From positions 1 to 64,000 of the forward strand of contig NZ_JBHSRF010000020.1 in assembly GCF_042658925.1 (NCBI RefSeq): DNA of 64,000 nt, in the 5' to 3' direction. The notes beneath the pieces are model-generated. The model was not told where the DNA came from, ran no database searches, and worked only from the letters and a program-made list of their open reading frames with translations. A program made the position numbers and the translations under genes. Shown here piece after piece: positions 54,074-63,627 of the stretch. Origin of the DNA: Sphaerisporangium aureirubrum (GTDB lineage: Bacteria > Actinomycetota > Actinomycetes > Streptosporangiales > Streptosporangiaceae). Position 1 is the stretch's first letter. Every line of letters begins with the position of its first letter.

Positions 54074-57000
54074 GTGATCGAAGACGTTTATCCGTTGGCG
54101 CCGATGCAGCAGGGCATGCTGTTTCACGTGATCGAGGCTCCGGCGAACATCGGGGCCTATTGGGCCCAGGGCCTGTACGAGTTCGCGGGCGGCCTGGATG
54201 TGGCGTCGTTCCGCATGGCGTGGGACCTGGTGGTCAGGCGGCACGCCGCGCTGCGCACGGGATTCGTCTGGCAGGGCGTCGACGAGCCGCTGCAGGTCGT
54301 GATGGCCGGGGTGACGCTGCCGTTCGAGGTGCTGGACTGGTCCGGCACGCCGGGCGAGGACGAGCAGCGCGCCCGGCTGGAGAAGCTGATCCAGGCCGAC
54401 CGGGACCGGGGCCTGGACCTCACCGCGCCGCCCCTGATGCGGTTGTACCTGATCAGCAGGGGCGGGGGCCGCCACTGGCTGCTGTGGGGCATGTACCAGG
54501 GCCTGTGCGACGGGTGGAGCCTGCCCATCGTGATGGACGAGGTGTCGCTGGCCTACGCGGCGGTGCGTCAGGGCAAGGAGCCCGCGCTGCCCGCGGTCCG
54601 GCCGTACCGGGAGTTCATCGCCTGGCTCGGCCGCCGCGACCTCGGCGACATGGAGGAGTTCTGGCGCGGGTACCTGGACGGCTTCGAGGCGCCGACGCCG
54701 CTGCCGGTGGACCGCCAGGCGACCGGCCACTGGGACCAGGACCGCCGCAGGGTGGAGCTGTCCCGCGAGGCCACCGCCGGGCTGGAGCGGCTGGCGCGGC
54801 AGGCCCGGGTGACGCTCGGCACCGTCGTGCAGGCGGGGTGGGCGCTGCTGCTGTCCAGGGTCAGCGGCGAGTCCGACGTGATGTTCGGCCGCACCGTGTC
54901 CGGCCGTCCCGCCGACCTGGCCGGGATGGAGTCGATCGTCGGCCTGTTCATCAACACCCTTCCCATGCGCGTCACGGTGCCGTGGGACGAGACGTTCACC
55001 GCGTGGCTGCGGCGCCTTCAGGACGACGTGGTCCGGCTGCAGAAATACGAGCACACACCGCTGCTCGACATTCAGCGTTGTTCCGCGATTCCGCGGGGCA
55101 CGGCGCTGTTCAACAGCCTCGTCAGCTTCCAGAACTATCCGGGGCTGGCCGGCGCGGAGGAAACCGGCGCCGAGCTTTTCCAGTCGTCCGAACTGCTGGA
55201 CTCCATCGAGCTGGGCAATTTCCCGATCAGCGTCGCCTGCCTTCCCGGCGAGCGGATGGCCTTCGAGGTGGAATACTCCACGGCGGCCTTCGACGGCGTC
55301 TCGGTGGACCGGCTGATGGACCGCTTCACCGCCGTGCTCACCGCCGTGGCGGCCGACGGCGGCGTGCTGGTGCGGGACGTGGAGGTGACGCTTCCCGGCG
55401 AGCGCGAGCTGCTGGTCCGGGAGTGGGCCGAGGCGGACGTCCCGGTGGCGGGTGACGTCGTGGGCGAACGGGCCCTGATCCCCGCGCACCGGCAGGTGGC
55501 CGAGTGGGCGCGGCGTACCCCCGACGAGCTGGCGGTGGTGTGTGGGACGGCCCGGCTGAGCTTCGCCGAGCTGGACGCGCGGGCCGAATTACTCGCGGGG
55601 TGGTTGCGGTCGTCGGGGGTGGGTCCCGAGGTGGCGGTGGGTGTGGTCCTGGGTCGTGGGGTGGACCTGGTGGTGGCGTTCATGGCGGTGTTGAAGTGCG
55701 GTGGTGTGTACGTGCCGTTGAACGTGGGGCAGCCGGTGGAGCGCCTCGGTTTCATGCTGGAGGATTGCGGGGCGTCGGTGCTGGTGAGCAGCACGGACCT
55801 CGCCGGAGGGCTGCCGCCGTTCGCCGGGCCGGTGCTGATGGCCGACGCGCTCGGCGACGAGGCGCCCGCGGACGCCGCCGCGCCGGTCGCCGACGTCTCG
55901 CTGGACGGGCTGGCGTACATGGCGTTCACCTCCGGCTCCACGGGCCGTCCGAAGGGCGTCGGGGTGACGCACCGGGGCCTGGCCGGGTACGTGGCCGGGT
56001 GGGGCGAGGTCTTCGACCGCCTCGGCGGCCCGGGGGCGATGTTGTCGATGGCGGGCGCCGGGTTCGACGTGTCCGTAGGGGACATCGTCCGGGCCGTGGC
56101 CTTCGGCCGCGCGGTGGTGTTCACGCCGCAGAGCGACTTCGTGTCGGTGTCCGAGCTGCACCAGGTCCTCGACGAGCACCAGGTGGAGATCGCCGAGATC
56201 GTCCCCGGGTCGCTGCTGCGCGAACTGGCCGGGTACTGCCGGGACACGGGCGGGCTCAAGCATCTGCGGCTGGTCATCTCCGGCACCGACATCTGGCGGC
56301 ACGAGGCGCTGGTGGCGAGCGTGGCGGACGTCGCCCCGGTCGCCATCCCGGCCAACGTGTACGGCGTCACCGAGGCCGCCATCGACTCGCTGCTCATGCC
56401 GCTCGTCCCCGACCAGGGACCGCGGGTCCCGCCGGGCGACGGCTTCGGCGCGGTGGCGGTGGACGGCACCGGTCTGATGGTCCCGGTGGGCCGTCCCCTC
56501 GCCGGGGTGCGGGTCTACGTGGTCGACGAGTGGCTGAACGTCGTCCCGGTCGGGGTGACCGGCGAGCTGCTGGTCGGCGGTGTGGGTGTCGCCCGCGGCT
56601 ACGTGGGCCGTGCGGGCCTGACCTCCGAGCGGTTCGTCGCCGACCACCTCAGCGGGCTTCCCGGGCAGCGGCTCTACCGCACGGGAGACCGGGTGCGGTG
56701 GCGGGCGGACGGGATGCTGGAGTTCCTGGGCCGCACCGACGAGCAGGTCAAGATTCGCGGGTTCCGCATCGAGCCCGGTGAGATCGAGAACGTGCTGGCC
56801 GAGCACCCGTCCGTGCAGGACGCGGTGGTGGTGGCCCGGGAAGACGGCCCGACCGGCAAGCGCCTCGTCGGCTACGTGGTGCCCGAGCCCGGGGCCACGG
56901 CCGAGGTGCCCGAGCTGCGGGCGTTCCTGCGGGCCCGCCTCCCCGACTACATGGTCCCCGCCGTGATGATGGTCGTGGAGTCCTTCACCCTGACCGCCAA

Positions 57001-60000
57001 CGGCAAGGTCGACCGCAGGGCGCTGCCCGAGCCGGACGTGGACGTGGTGGCGGCCGGGGTCGAGTACGTGCCCCCGCGCAGCGAGGCCGAGATCGCGCTG
57101 GCCGGGATCTGGTCCGACGTCCTCGGCGTCGAGCGGGTCGGTGTGCAGGACAACTTCTTCGAGCTCGGCGGCGACTCCATCCTGAGCCTCCAGATCATCG
57201 CCCGCGCCCGCGCGGCGGGGCTCCAGCTGGACGTGGCCGACGTGTTCGCCCGGCAGAGCGTCGGCGAGCTGGCACTGGCCGTCCGGGAAGTGCCGGTCGT
57301 GGTGCTGGCCGAGCAGGGCACGGTCGCCGGGCCGGTGCCGCTGACCCCCATCCAGCACTGGTTCACCGAGCAGCAGGTCCCCGACCGGGACCACTGGAAC
57401 TGGTCGGGCATGTTCGAGCTGGCCCCCGGCATCGACGCCGGGCGGCTGGCCCGCGCCGTCGACGGGCTCGTCGCGCACCACGACGCGCTGCGCATCCGGT
57501 TCACCCGCGACGGCGACACCTGGGTGCAGGAGAACGCGGCCGAGGAGACCGCCGAGGTGTTCTCGGTGGTCGACGCGGTCGGGCTGCCGCGCGAGCGGCT
57601 CGAATACATCGTGACCGAGCGGATGACGGCGGTTCAGCGGTCGTTGTCGCTGTCGGACGGCCCGCTGCTGCGGGTGACCTACTTCGAGCGGGGCCACCGT
57701 CCGGGCTGGCTGGGCATCGCCGTGCACCACCTGGTGATGGACGGTGTGGCGTGGAACGTCCTGCTGGAGGACCTGCACCGGCTGTACGAGTCCGGCGGCG
57801 ACCGCGCGGCGCTGCCGCGGAAGACGACCTCGTTCCGGCAGTGGGCCGACACCCTGGTGGAGTTCGCGGGCTCCGCCGAGGCGCGCGGCGAGGCGGACCA
57901 CTGGCTGGGCCAGCTCACCCCGGGCTTCGCCGTGCCGGTGGACAAGGACGGCCGGTTCAGCGACGCGACCGTGCGCTCGGTCCGGGTGGAGCTGGACGCC
58001 GAGGCCACCTCGGCGCTGCTCACCCGCGTGCACCGGGCGTACCGCACCCAGATCAACGACGTGCTGCTCGCGGGCCTGCTCCAGGCCCTCGGCCGCTGGG
58101 CCGGCACGGACGCGGTGACCATCGACCTGGAGAGCCACGGCCGCGAGGCCGTCGCCGACGGCGTGGACCTTTCCCGCACCGTCGGCTGGTTCACCTCGAT
58201 CTTCCCGGTGGCCCTGTCCGGCGCCGACCTCGACGACCCCGCCGGCGTCCTGAAGTCCGTCAAGGAACAGCTCAGGAGCACCCCGCGCCGGGGTGTCGGC
58301 TACGGCGCCCTGCGCTACCTGACCGACCCCGGTGACGACACGGGCTTCGCCGCCACGCTGGAGCGGCTGCGCGGCGCCGCCGGGCCGCAGGTGCTGTTCA
58401 ACTACACCGGTGGTGCGGACGCCGCCGGGGACGACTCCGTCGGCCTGGTCGCCAAAGAGCTGCCGGTCGACCTGTGCGGCCCCACCGGGGAGACCGGCTC
58501 GCACGCACTGCACATCGAGGCGTACCAGACCCCGGACGGCCGGATGGCCTTCGACTGGTACCACAGCACCGACCTGCACCACACCGAGACCGTCCAGCGC
58601 GTCGCGGACGCCTACGTCCGGGCGCTGCGCGGCCTCATCGAGCACTGCCTGTCCCCGGGGGCCGGCGGCTACACCCCGTCGGACTTCCCGCTGGCCCGCC
58701 TGGACCAGCCCGCCGTGGACATGCTGGCCGAGACCGGCTCGCCGACGCCTATCCAGGACGTGTACCCGCTGGCCCCGGTGCAGCAGGGCATGTTGTTCCA
58801 CGTGCTGGAGGCCCCCGCCGACGGCGCCGGGGTCTACTGGGCGCAGGGCCTCTACGAGCTGGGCGGCCACCGCGTCGACCCCGACGTGATGCGCGCCGCC
58901 TGGGACACGGTGGTCGAGCGGCACGCCGCGCTGCGCACCGGCTTCGTCTGGCAGGGCGTCGCCGAACCCGTCCAGGTCGTGCACGAGGGCATCGAGGTGC
59001 CCTTCCGGTTCCTCGACTGGTCCGGCCTGGACGACGACGAGGCCCGCCAAGCCCGGCTGGACGACCTGCTCCGCGAGGACCGCGAACAGGGCTTCGACCT
59101 GGCCCGCCCGCCGCTGACCCGGGTGTACCTGATCGACAGGGGCGACGAGCGGTACTGGCTGATCTGGGCGCTGTTCCAGGGCGTGTGCGACGGCTGGAGC
59201 CTGCCCGTCGTGGTGGAGGAGGTCTCCCGGATCTACGAGGGCCTGCGCGCGGAACGCCGGGCCGCCCTGCCCGCCGTGCGGCCGTACCGGGACTTCATCG
59301 CCTGGCTCCAGGGCCGCGACGCCACCGAGGTGGAGAACTTCTGGCGCACCTACCTGGCCGGGTTCGAGGCCCCGACGCCTCTGCCGCTGGACCGGCAGGC
59401 CGACGAGCACTGGGCGCAGGACCACCACCGCGTACGGCTGTCGGAAGAGGTCACCCGGGGACTGGTCGAGCTGTCCCGCCGGGCCAGGGTCACCCTCGGC
59501 ACGGTCGTGCAGGCCGCCTGGGCGCTGCTGCTGTCCCGCTACAGCGGCGACCGCGACGTGATGTTCGGCCTCACCGTGTCCGGCCGCCCGGCCGAGCTGA
59601 CCGGGATGGAGTCCATCGTCGGCCTGTTCATCAACACCCTGCCCATGCGCATCGAGGTGCCCGGCGACGTGCCGTTCGTGGAGTGGCTGCAACGCCTCCA
59701 GGACAACCAGGTCGCCATCCAGCGCTACGAGTACACCCCGCTGATCGACATCCAGCGCGAATCTCTCATCCCGCGCGGCACCGCGCTGTTCAACAGCATC
59801 GTGGTGTTCGGCAACTACCCGCAGGAGGAACTCCCCGAGGAGGGCGTCCCCACCGGCGAGCGGCTGCTGTTCACCCCCGTGGAGAACGTCGAGCAGGGCC
59901 ACTACCCGATGACGGTGATGGTCGACCTGGAGGACCGCCTCGGCGTGGAGGTCGCGTACTCCACCGCGGTGTTCGACGCCGCCACGGTCGAGCGGGTGCT

Positions 60001-63000
60001 CGGCCACCTCACGCGGGTGCTCGGCGCGGTGGCCGCCGATCCGGTGCTCACCCCCGACGCCGTCGAGATCCTCGACCCCGCCGAGCACGCCACGCTCACC
60101 GCGCCCGTCGCGGTGCCCGAGCCCGCCGGGGCCGGGGAGTCGATCGTGACGGTGTTCGAGGGCTGGGTGCGCGACGCCCCGGACGCGGTGGCGGTCACCG
60201 GCGACGGCGGCACACTGACCTACGCCGAGCTGGACCGGCGGGCCAACCGGCTCGCCCACCTGCTGATCGAGCGCGGCGCCGCCCCCGGCAGGCTGGTCGC
60301 GGTCGCGCTTCCCCGGACCGTGGACCTGGTGGTCGCGCTGCTCGGCGTCGTCAAGTCCGGCGCCGGCTACCTGCCCATCGACCCGGACTACCCGGCCGAC
60401 CGGGTGGCCTTCATGCTGGAGGACGCCCAGCCGGTGACCATGGTCACCGCCGAGCTGCTGGCCGGGTCCGCCTCCTACCCGTCGCACGCGCCCGGCGTGG
60501 CGATCGGCGACCGGGACGTGGCGTACGTCATCTACACCTCCGGCTCCACCGGCCGTCCCAAGGGCGTGATGATCGAGCACGCCAACGTGATCCGGCTGCT
60601 CACCTCCACCCAGAAATGGTTCGATTTCGGCCCCGACGACGTGTGGTCGATGTTCCACTCGGCGGCGTTCGACTTCTCGGTCTGGGAGCTGTGGGGCGCG
60701 CTGTTGTGGGGCGGCAAGGTCGTGGTCGTCTCCTTCGAGACCTCCCGGTCCCCGGCGGCCATGCTCCGGCTGCTCGCCGACGAGGGGGTCACGGTGTTGT
60801 GCCAGACCCCGTCGGCGTTCTACCAGCTCACCGCGGCCGAGGCCGAGCAGCCCGTCCAGGAGCTGCCGCTGCGGTACGTGATCTTCGGTGGTGAGGCGCT
60901 GGAGGTGGCGCGGCTGGCCACCTGGCGCGAGCGGCACCCGCGGGTCGACCTGGTCAACATGTACGGCATCACCGAGACCACCGTGCACGTGTCCTACCTG
61001 GTGGTGGACGACACCGTGGTGGAGGGCGACTGGCGTGGCTCACCCGTGGGGGTGCCGATCGAGGACCTCGCGGTGTACGTCCTGGACGAGCGGCTCAGCC
61101 CCGCCCCCATCGGGGTGCCGGGGGAGATGTACGTCGCCGGCGCCGGCCTGGCCCGGGGCTACCTCGGCCGGGCCGGGCTCAGCGCGACCCGTTTCATCGC
61201 CGACCACGTCAGCGGCCGTCCCGGGCAGCGGCTCTACCGCACCGGCGACCGCGCGCGGTGGCGGGCGGACGGGAACCTGGAGTACCTGGGCCGCACCGAC
61301 GACCAGGTGAAGATCCGCGGCTTCCGCATCGAGCCCGGCGAGATCGAGAACGTCCTCGCCGAGCACCCCGGCGTCCAGCACGCCGTGGTGGTGGCCCGCG
61401 ACGAGGGCAACCTCGGCAAGCGCCTCATCGGCTACGCCGTCCCGAGGCCCGGCGCCGCGCTGGAGGTCGCGGACCTGCGGGAGTTCGTGCGCGACAGGCT
61501 GCCCGACTACATGGTCCCCGCCGTCTTCATGATCGTGGAGTCCTTCTCGCTCACCACCAACGGCAAGATCGACCGCCGCGCCCTGCCCGAGCCCGACGCC
61601 CGCCCGGCCGTCGGCGCGCCGTTCGTGGCGCCGGCCACCGAGGCCGAGACGATCCTCGCCGGGATCTGGTCCGAGGTGCTCGGCGTGGAGCGGGTCGGCG
61701 TCCGGGACAACTTCTTCGAGCTCGGCGGCGACTCCATCCTCAGCCTCCAGATCGTGGCCCGCGCCCGCGCGGCCGGGCTGCGGCTGGACGTCGCCGACGT
61801 GTTCGCGCGGCAGAGCGTGGCCGAGCTGGCGATGGTGGTGCGCGACGCGCAGGGCACCCCGGCGGCCGAGCAGGGCACGGTCTCCGGGCCGGTGCCGCTG
61901 ACCCCGATCCAGCACTGGTTCACCCGCCTGGACCTCGCCGACCGCGACCACTGGAACTGGTCGGACGTGCTGGAGCTCGCCCCCGGCACCGACCCCGCCG
62001 CCCTGTCCCGGGCGTTCGGCGCGGTGATCGCGCACCACGACGCGCTGCGTATGCGCCTCAAGAACGACGACGGCACCTGGGTCCAGGTGAACAGCCCGGA
62101 CGAGCGGGCCGAGGTCTTCGAGGTGGTCGACGCCGCCGGGCTCGACCAGCGGGCCCTGGAGCAGCTGGTCACCGAGCGGATGACCGCCCTGCAGACGTCG
62201 CTGTCGCTGGCCGGCGGCCCGCTGCTGCGGGTGCTGTGCTTCGACCGCGGCGACCGGCCCGCGTGGCTCGGCGTCACCGTGCACCACCTGGTGATGGACG
62301 AGGTCTCCTGGAACGTCCTGCTCCAGGACCTCGAACAGGCCTACCGGGCCGTCGCCGGCAAGGGATCGGCCGAGGGCGCGCTGCCCGACAAGACCACCTC
62401 GTTCAAGCGGTGGGCCGAGGGGCTGCGCGAGTTCGCCGGGGCCGACGAGACGAGGGCCGAGCTGCCGTACTGGCTGGGCCAGCTGGACAACCCGTTCAGC
62501 CTCCCCGTGGACACCCCCGGCGCCGCCGCCACCGGCGCCTCCACCGGCGTCGTCAGGGTCTGGCTGGACGCCGGCCGCACGTCGTCCCTGCTGACCGGCG
62601 CGCACAAGGCGTACCGCACGCAGATCAACGACCTGCTGCTCGCGGCGCTGCTGCGGGCGCTCGGCCAGTGGGCGGGGACCGGCGCGGTCACGATCGACCT
62701 GGAGAGCCACGGCCGCGAGGCCGTCGCCGAGGGCATGGACCTGTCCCGCACCGTCGGCTGGTTCACCTCCATCTTCCCCGTGGCCCTGTCCAGCCCCGAC
62801 CTGGACGACCTCGCCGCGCTGATCCCGGCGGTGAAGGAACAGCTCAGGTCCAGCCCCCGCCGCGGCGTCGGCTACGGCGCGCTGCGCTACCTGGCCGACC
62901 CCGCCGACCGCGAGATCCGCCGCCTCCAGTCGCTCCCCGCCCCGGCCGTCAGCTTCAACTACCTCGGCGGTACGGACGCGACCCAGGCCGCCGGCACGGG

Positions 63001-63322
63001 CCTGGTGGCCCGCACCCTGCCCCCCGCCCTGGCCGGCCGCAACGTCAGCGAGGAACGAACCCGCCCCCACCTGCTGGGCGTGGAAGCGGCCCAGACCACC
63101 GACGGCCGCATGGTCTTCGAGTGGTACTACAGCGCCGACGTCCACCGCCAGGAGACCGTCGAACGCCTAGCCGCCCGCTACCTGGAGGCCCTGGAGCGCA
63201 TCATCGAGCACTGCCTGAACCCCCAGGCCGGCACGTTCACCCCGTCGGACTTCCCACTGGCCGGCCTGGACGCCGACAGCCTGGCAGCCATCATGCGCCA
63301 GTCGGAAATCCCCCGAGGCTGA
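54074..63322 (+). CDS. NRPS, two modules: C*-A-PCP-E, C*-A-PCP-E
   Basis: A synthetase of about 3082 residues. Module 1: C ~1-450, A ~475-980, PCP Ser1035, E ~1080-1540 (HH1218-1219; HHLVMDGVAW, Ala replacing the usual Ser). Module 2: C ~1565-2010, A ~2020-2525, PCP Ser2554, E ~2600-3060 (HH2737-2738). Both C domains are degenerate at the catalytic motif: Y141-Q142-GLCDG and F1701-Q1702-GVCDG. Pocket codes are DVGEVSVIDK (Orn-like) and DFWCIGMVHK (Thr code DFWNIGMVHK with Asn278 changed to Cys). The GTG at 54074 gives MIEDVYPLAPMQQGM, the normal C-domain beginning; an in-frame TTG at 54047 would add nine residues. With a terminal E domain and no TE it must hand a D-configured chain to another enzyme outside or elsewhere in the window. 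Confidence 0.96.
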   Translation: MIEDVYPLAPMQQGMLFHVIEAPANIGAYWAQGLYEFAGGLDVASFRMAWDLVVRRHAALRTGFVWQGVDEPLQVVMAGVTLPFEVLDWSGTPGEDEQRARLEKLIQADRDRGLDLTAPPLMRLYLISRGGGRHWLLWGMYQGLCDGWSLPIVMDEVSLAYAAVRQGKEPALPAVRPYREFIAWLGRRDLGDMEEFWRGYLDGFEAPTPLPVDRQATGHWDQDRRRVELSREATAGLERLARQARVTLGTVVQAGWALLLSRVSGESDVMFGRTVSGRPADLAGMESIVGLFINTLPMRVTVPWDETFTAWLRRLQDDVVRLQKYEHTPLLDIQRCSAIPRGTALFNSLVSFQNYPGLAGAEETGAELFQSSELLDSIELGNFPISVACLPGERMAFEVEYSTAAFDGVSVDRLMDRFTAVLTAVAADGGVLVRDVEVTLPGERELLVREWAEADVPVAGDVVGERALIPAHRQVAEWARRTPDELAVVCGTARLSFAELDARAELLAGWLRSSGVGPEVAVGVVLGRGVDLVVAFMAVLKCGGVYVPLNVGQPVERLGFMLEDCGASVLVSSTDLAGGLPPFAGPVLMADALGDEAPADAAAPVADVSLDGLAYMAFTSGSTGRPKGVGVTHRGLAGYVAGWGEVFDRLGGPGAMLSMAGAGFDVSVGDIVRAVAFGRAVVFTPQSDFVSVSELHQVLDEHQVEIAEIVPGSLLRELAGYCRDTGGLKHLRLVISGTDIWRHEALVASVADVAPVAIPANVYGVTEAAIDSLLMPLVPDQGPRVPPGDGFGAVAVDGTGLMVPVGRPLAGVRVYVVDEWLNVVPVGVTGELLVGGVGVARGYVGRAGLTSERFVADHLSGLPGQRLYRTGDRVRWRADGMLEFLGRTDEQVKIRGFRIEPGEIENVLAEHPSVQDAVVVAREDGPTGKRLVGYVVPEPGATAEVPELRAFLRARLPDYMVPAVMMVVESFTLTANGKVDRRALPEPDVDVVAAGVEYVPPRSEAEIALAGIWSDVLGVERVGVQDNFFELGGDSILSLQIIARARAAGLQLDVADVFARQSVGELALAVREVPVVVLAEQGTVAGPVPLTPIQHWFTEQQVPDRDHWNWSGMFELAPGIDAGRLARAVDGLVAHHDALRIRFTRDGDTWVQENAAEETAEVFSVVDAVGLPRERLEYIVTERMTAVQRSLSLSDGPLLRVTYFERGHRPGWLGIAVHHLVMDGVAWNVLLEDLHRLYESGGDRAALPRKTTSFRQWADTLVEFAGSAEARGEADHWLGQLTPGFAVPVDKDGRFSDATVRSVRVELDAEATSALLTRVHRAYRTQINDVLLAGLLQALGRWAGTDAVTIDLESHGREAVADGVDLSRTVGWFTSIFPVALSGADLDDPAGVLKSVKEQLRSTPRRGVGYGALRYLTDPGDDTGFAATLERLRGAAGPQVLFNYTGGADAAGDDSVGLVAKELPVDLCGPTGETGSHALHIEAYQTPDGRMAFDWYHSTDLHHTETVQRVADAYVRALRGLIEHCLSPGAGGYTPSDFPLARLDQPAVDMLAETGSPTPIQDVYPLAPVQQGMLFHVLEAPADGAGVYWAQGLYELGGHRVDPDVMRAAWDTVVERHAALRTGFVWQGVAEPVQVVHEGIEVPFRFLDWSGLDDDEARQARLDDLLREDREQGFDLARPPLTRVYLIDRGDERYWLIWALFQGVCDGWSLPVVVEEVSRIYEGLRAERRAALPAVRPYRDFIAWLQGRDATEVENFWRTYLAGFEAPTPLPLDRQADEHWAQDHHRVRLSEEVTRGLVELSRRARVTLGTVVQAAWALLLSRYSGDRDVMFGLTVSGRPAELTGMESIVGLFINTLPMRIEVPGDVPFVEWLQRLQDNQVAIQRYEYTPLIDIQRESLIPRGTALFNSIVVFGNYPQEELPEEGVPTGERLLFTPVENVEQGHYPMTVMVDLEDRLGVEVAYSTAVFDAATVERVLGHLTRVLGAVAADPVLTPDAVEILDPAEHATLTAPVAVPEPAGAGESIVTVFEGWVRDAPDAVAVTGDGGTLTYAELDRRANRLAHLLIERGAAPGRLVAVALPRTVDLVVALLGVVKSGAGYLPIDPDYPADRVAFMLEDAQPVTMVTAELLAGSASYPSHAPGVAIGDRDVAYVIYTSGSTGRPKGVMIEHANVIRLLTSTQKWFDFGPDDVWSMFHSAAFDFSVWELWGALLWGGKVVVVSFETSRSPAAMLRLLADEGVTVLCQTPSAFYQLTAAEAEQPVQELPLRYVIFGGEALEVARLATWRERHPRVDLVNMYGITETTVHVSYLVVDDTVVEGDWRGSPVGVPIEDLAVYVLDERLSPAPIGVPGEMYVAGAGLARGYLGRAGLSATRFIADHVSGRPGQRLYRTGDRARWRADGNLEYLGRTDDQVKIRGFRIEPGEIENVLAEHPGVQHAVVVARDEGNLGKRLIGYAVPRPGAALEVADLREFVRDRLPDYMVPAVFMIVESFSLTTNGKIDRRALPEPDARPAVGAPFVAPATEAETILAGIWSEVLGVERVGVRDNFFELGGDSILSLQIVARARAAGLRLDVADVFARQSVAELAMVVRDAQGTPAAEQGTVSGPVPLTPIQHWFTRLDLADRDHWNWSDVLELAPGTDPAALSRAFGAVIAHHDALRMRLKNDDGTWVQVNSPDERAEVFEVVDAAGLDQRALEQLVTERMTALQTSLSLAGGPLLRVLCFDRGDRPAWLGVTVHHLVMDEVSWNVLLQDLEQAYRAVAGKGSAEGALPDKTTSFKRWAEGLREFAGADETRAELPYWLGQLDNPFSLPVDTPGAAATGASTGVVRVWLDAGRTSSLLTGAHKAYRTQINDLLLAALLRALGQWAGTGAVTIDLESHGREAVAEGMDLSRTVGWFTSIFPVALSSPDLDDLAALIPAVKEQLRSSPRRGVGYGALRYLADPADREIRRLQSLPAPAVSFNYLGGTDATQAAGTGLVARTLPPALAGRNVSEERTRPHLLGVEAAQTTDGRMVFEWYYSADVHRQETVERLAARYLEALERIIEHCLNPQAGTFTPSDFPLAGLDADSLAAIMRQSEIPRG
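55596..55805 (+). repeat. 210-bp near-exact repeat, copy 2 (Orn-like A domain)
   Basis: Partner of 50681-50890, with three mismatches by eye. Both copies encode the A2-A3 region of adenylation domains with the same pocket code. Confidence 0.85.
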
Positions 63323-63627
63323 CCAACCGCCCCACCCACCACCCGCCCCGGACCGGCTGCTCGTCCCGCCACGTCGCCCGCTCTCACAGCGCCGACGCGG
63401 CGGGACGCGGTACGGCGAACTCGGCGCCTTATCCCGGACGCCAACTGGTGACGGAGGTCGCTCGCACCCATGGTCCGCGCCTCCAGGCGCCGGGGCGCCT
63501 TCCGGCTCGGGCTGTGTTCTCCCAGGGGGCTCCGCCCCCTTCGACCCCCGAAAACCCGACTTCGGTTGCTGTGGTCATGAGTCCACCTGTGCGTCGCACG
63601 CGCGGGATGGCTGTTGGCCGCACCAGC
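63323..63627. other. Intergenic stretch after the second right-hand NRPS
   Basis: About 300 bases between the NRPS stop and a convergent gene. I see no gene and no clear terminator hairpin. The palindrome agctcatgagct (63625-63636) overlaps the stop of the convergent gene. Confidence 0.4.
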
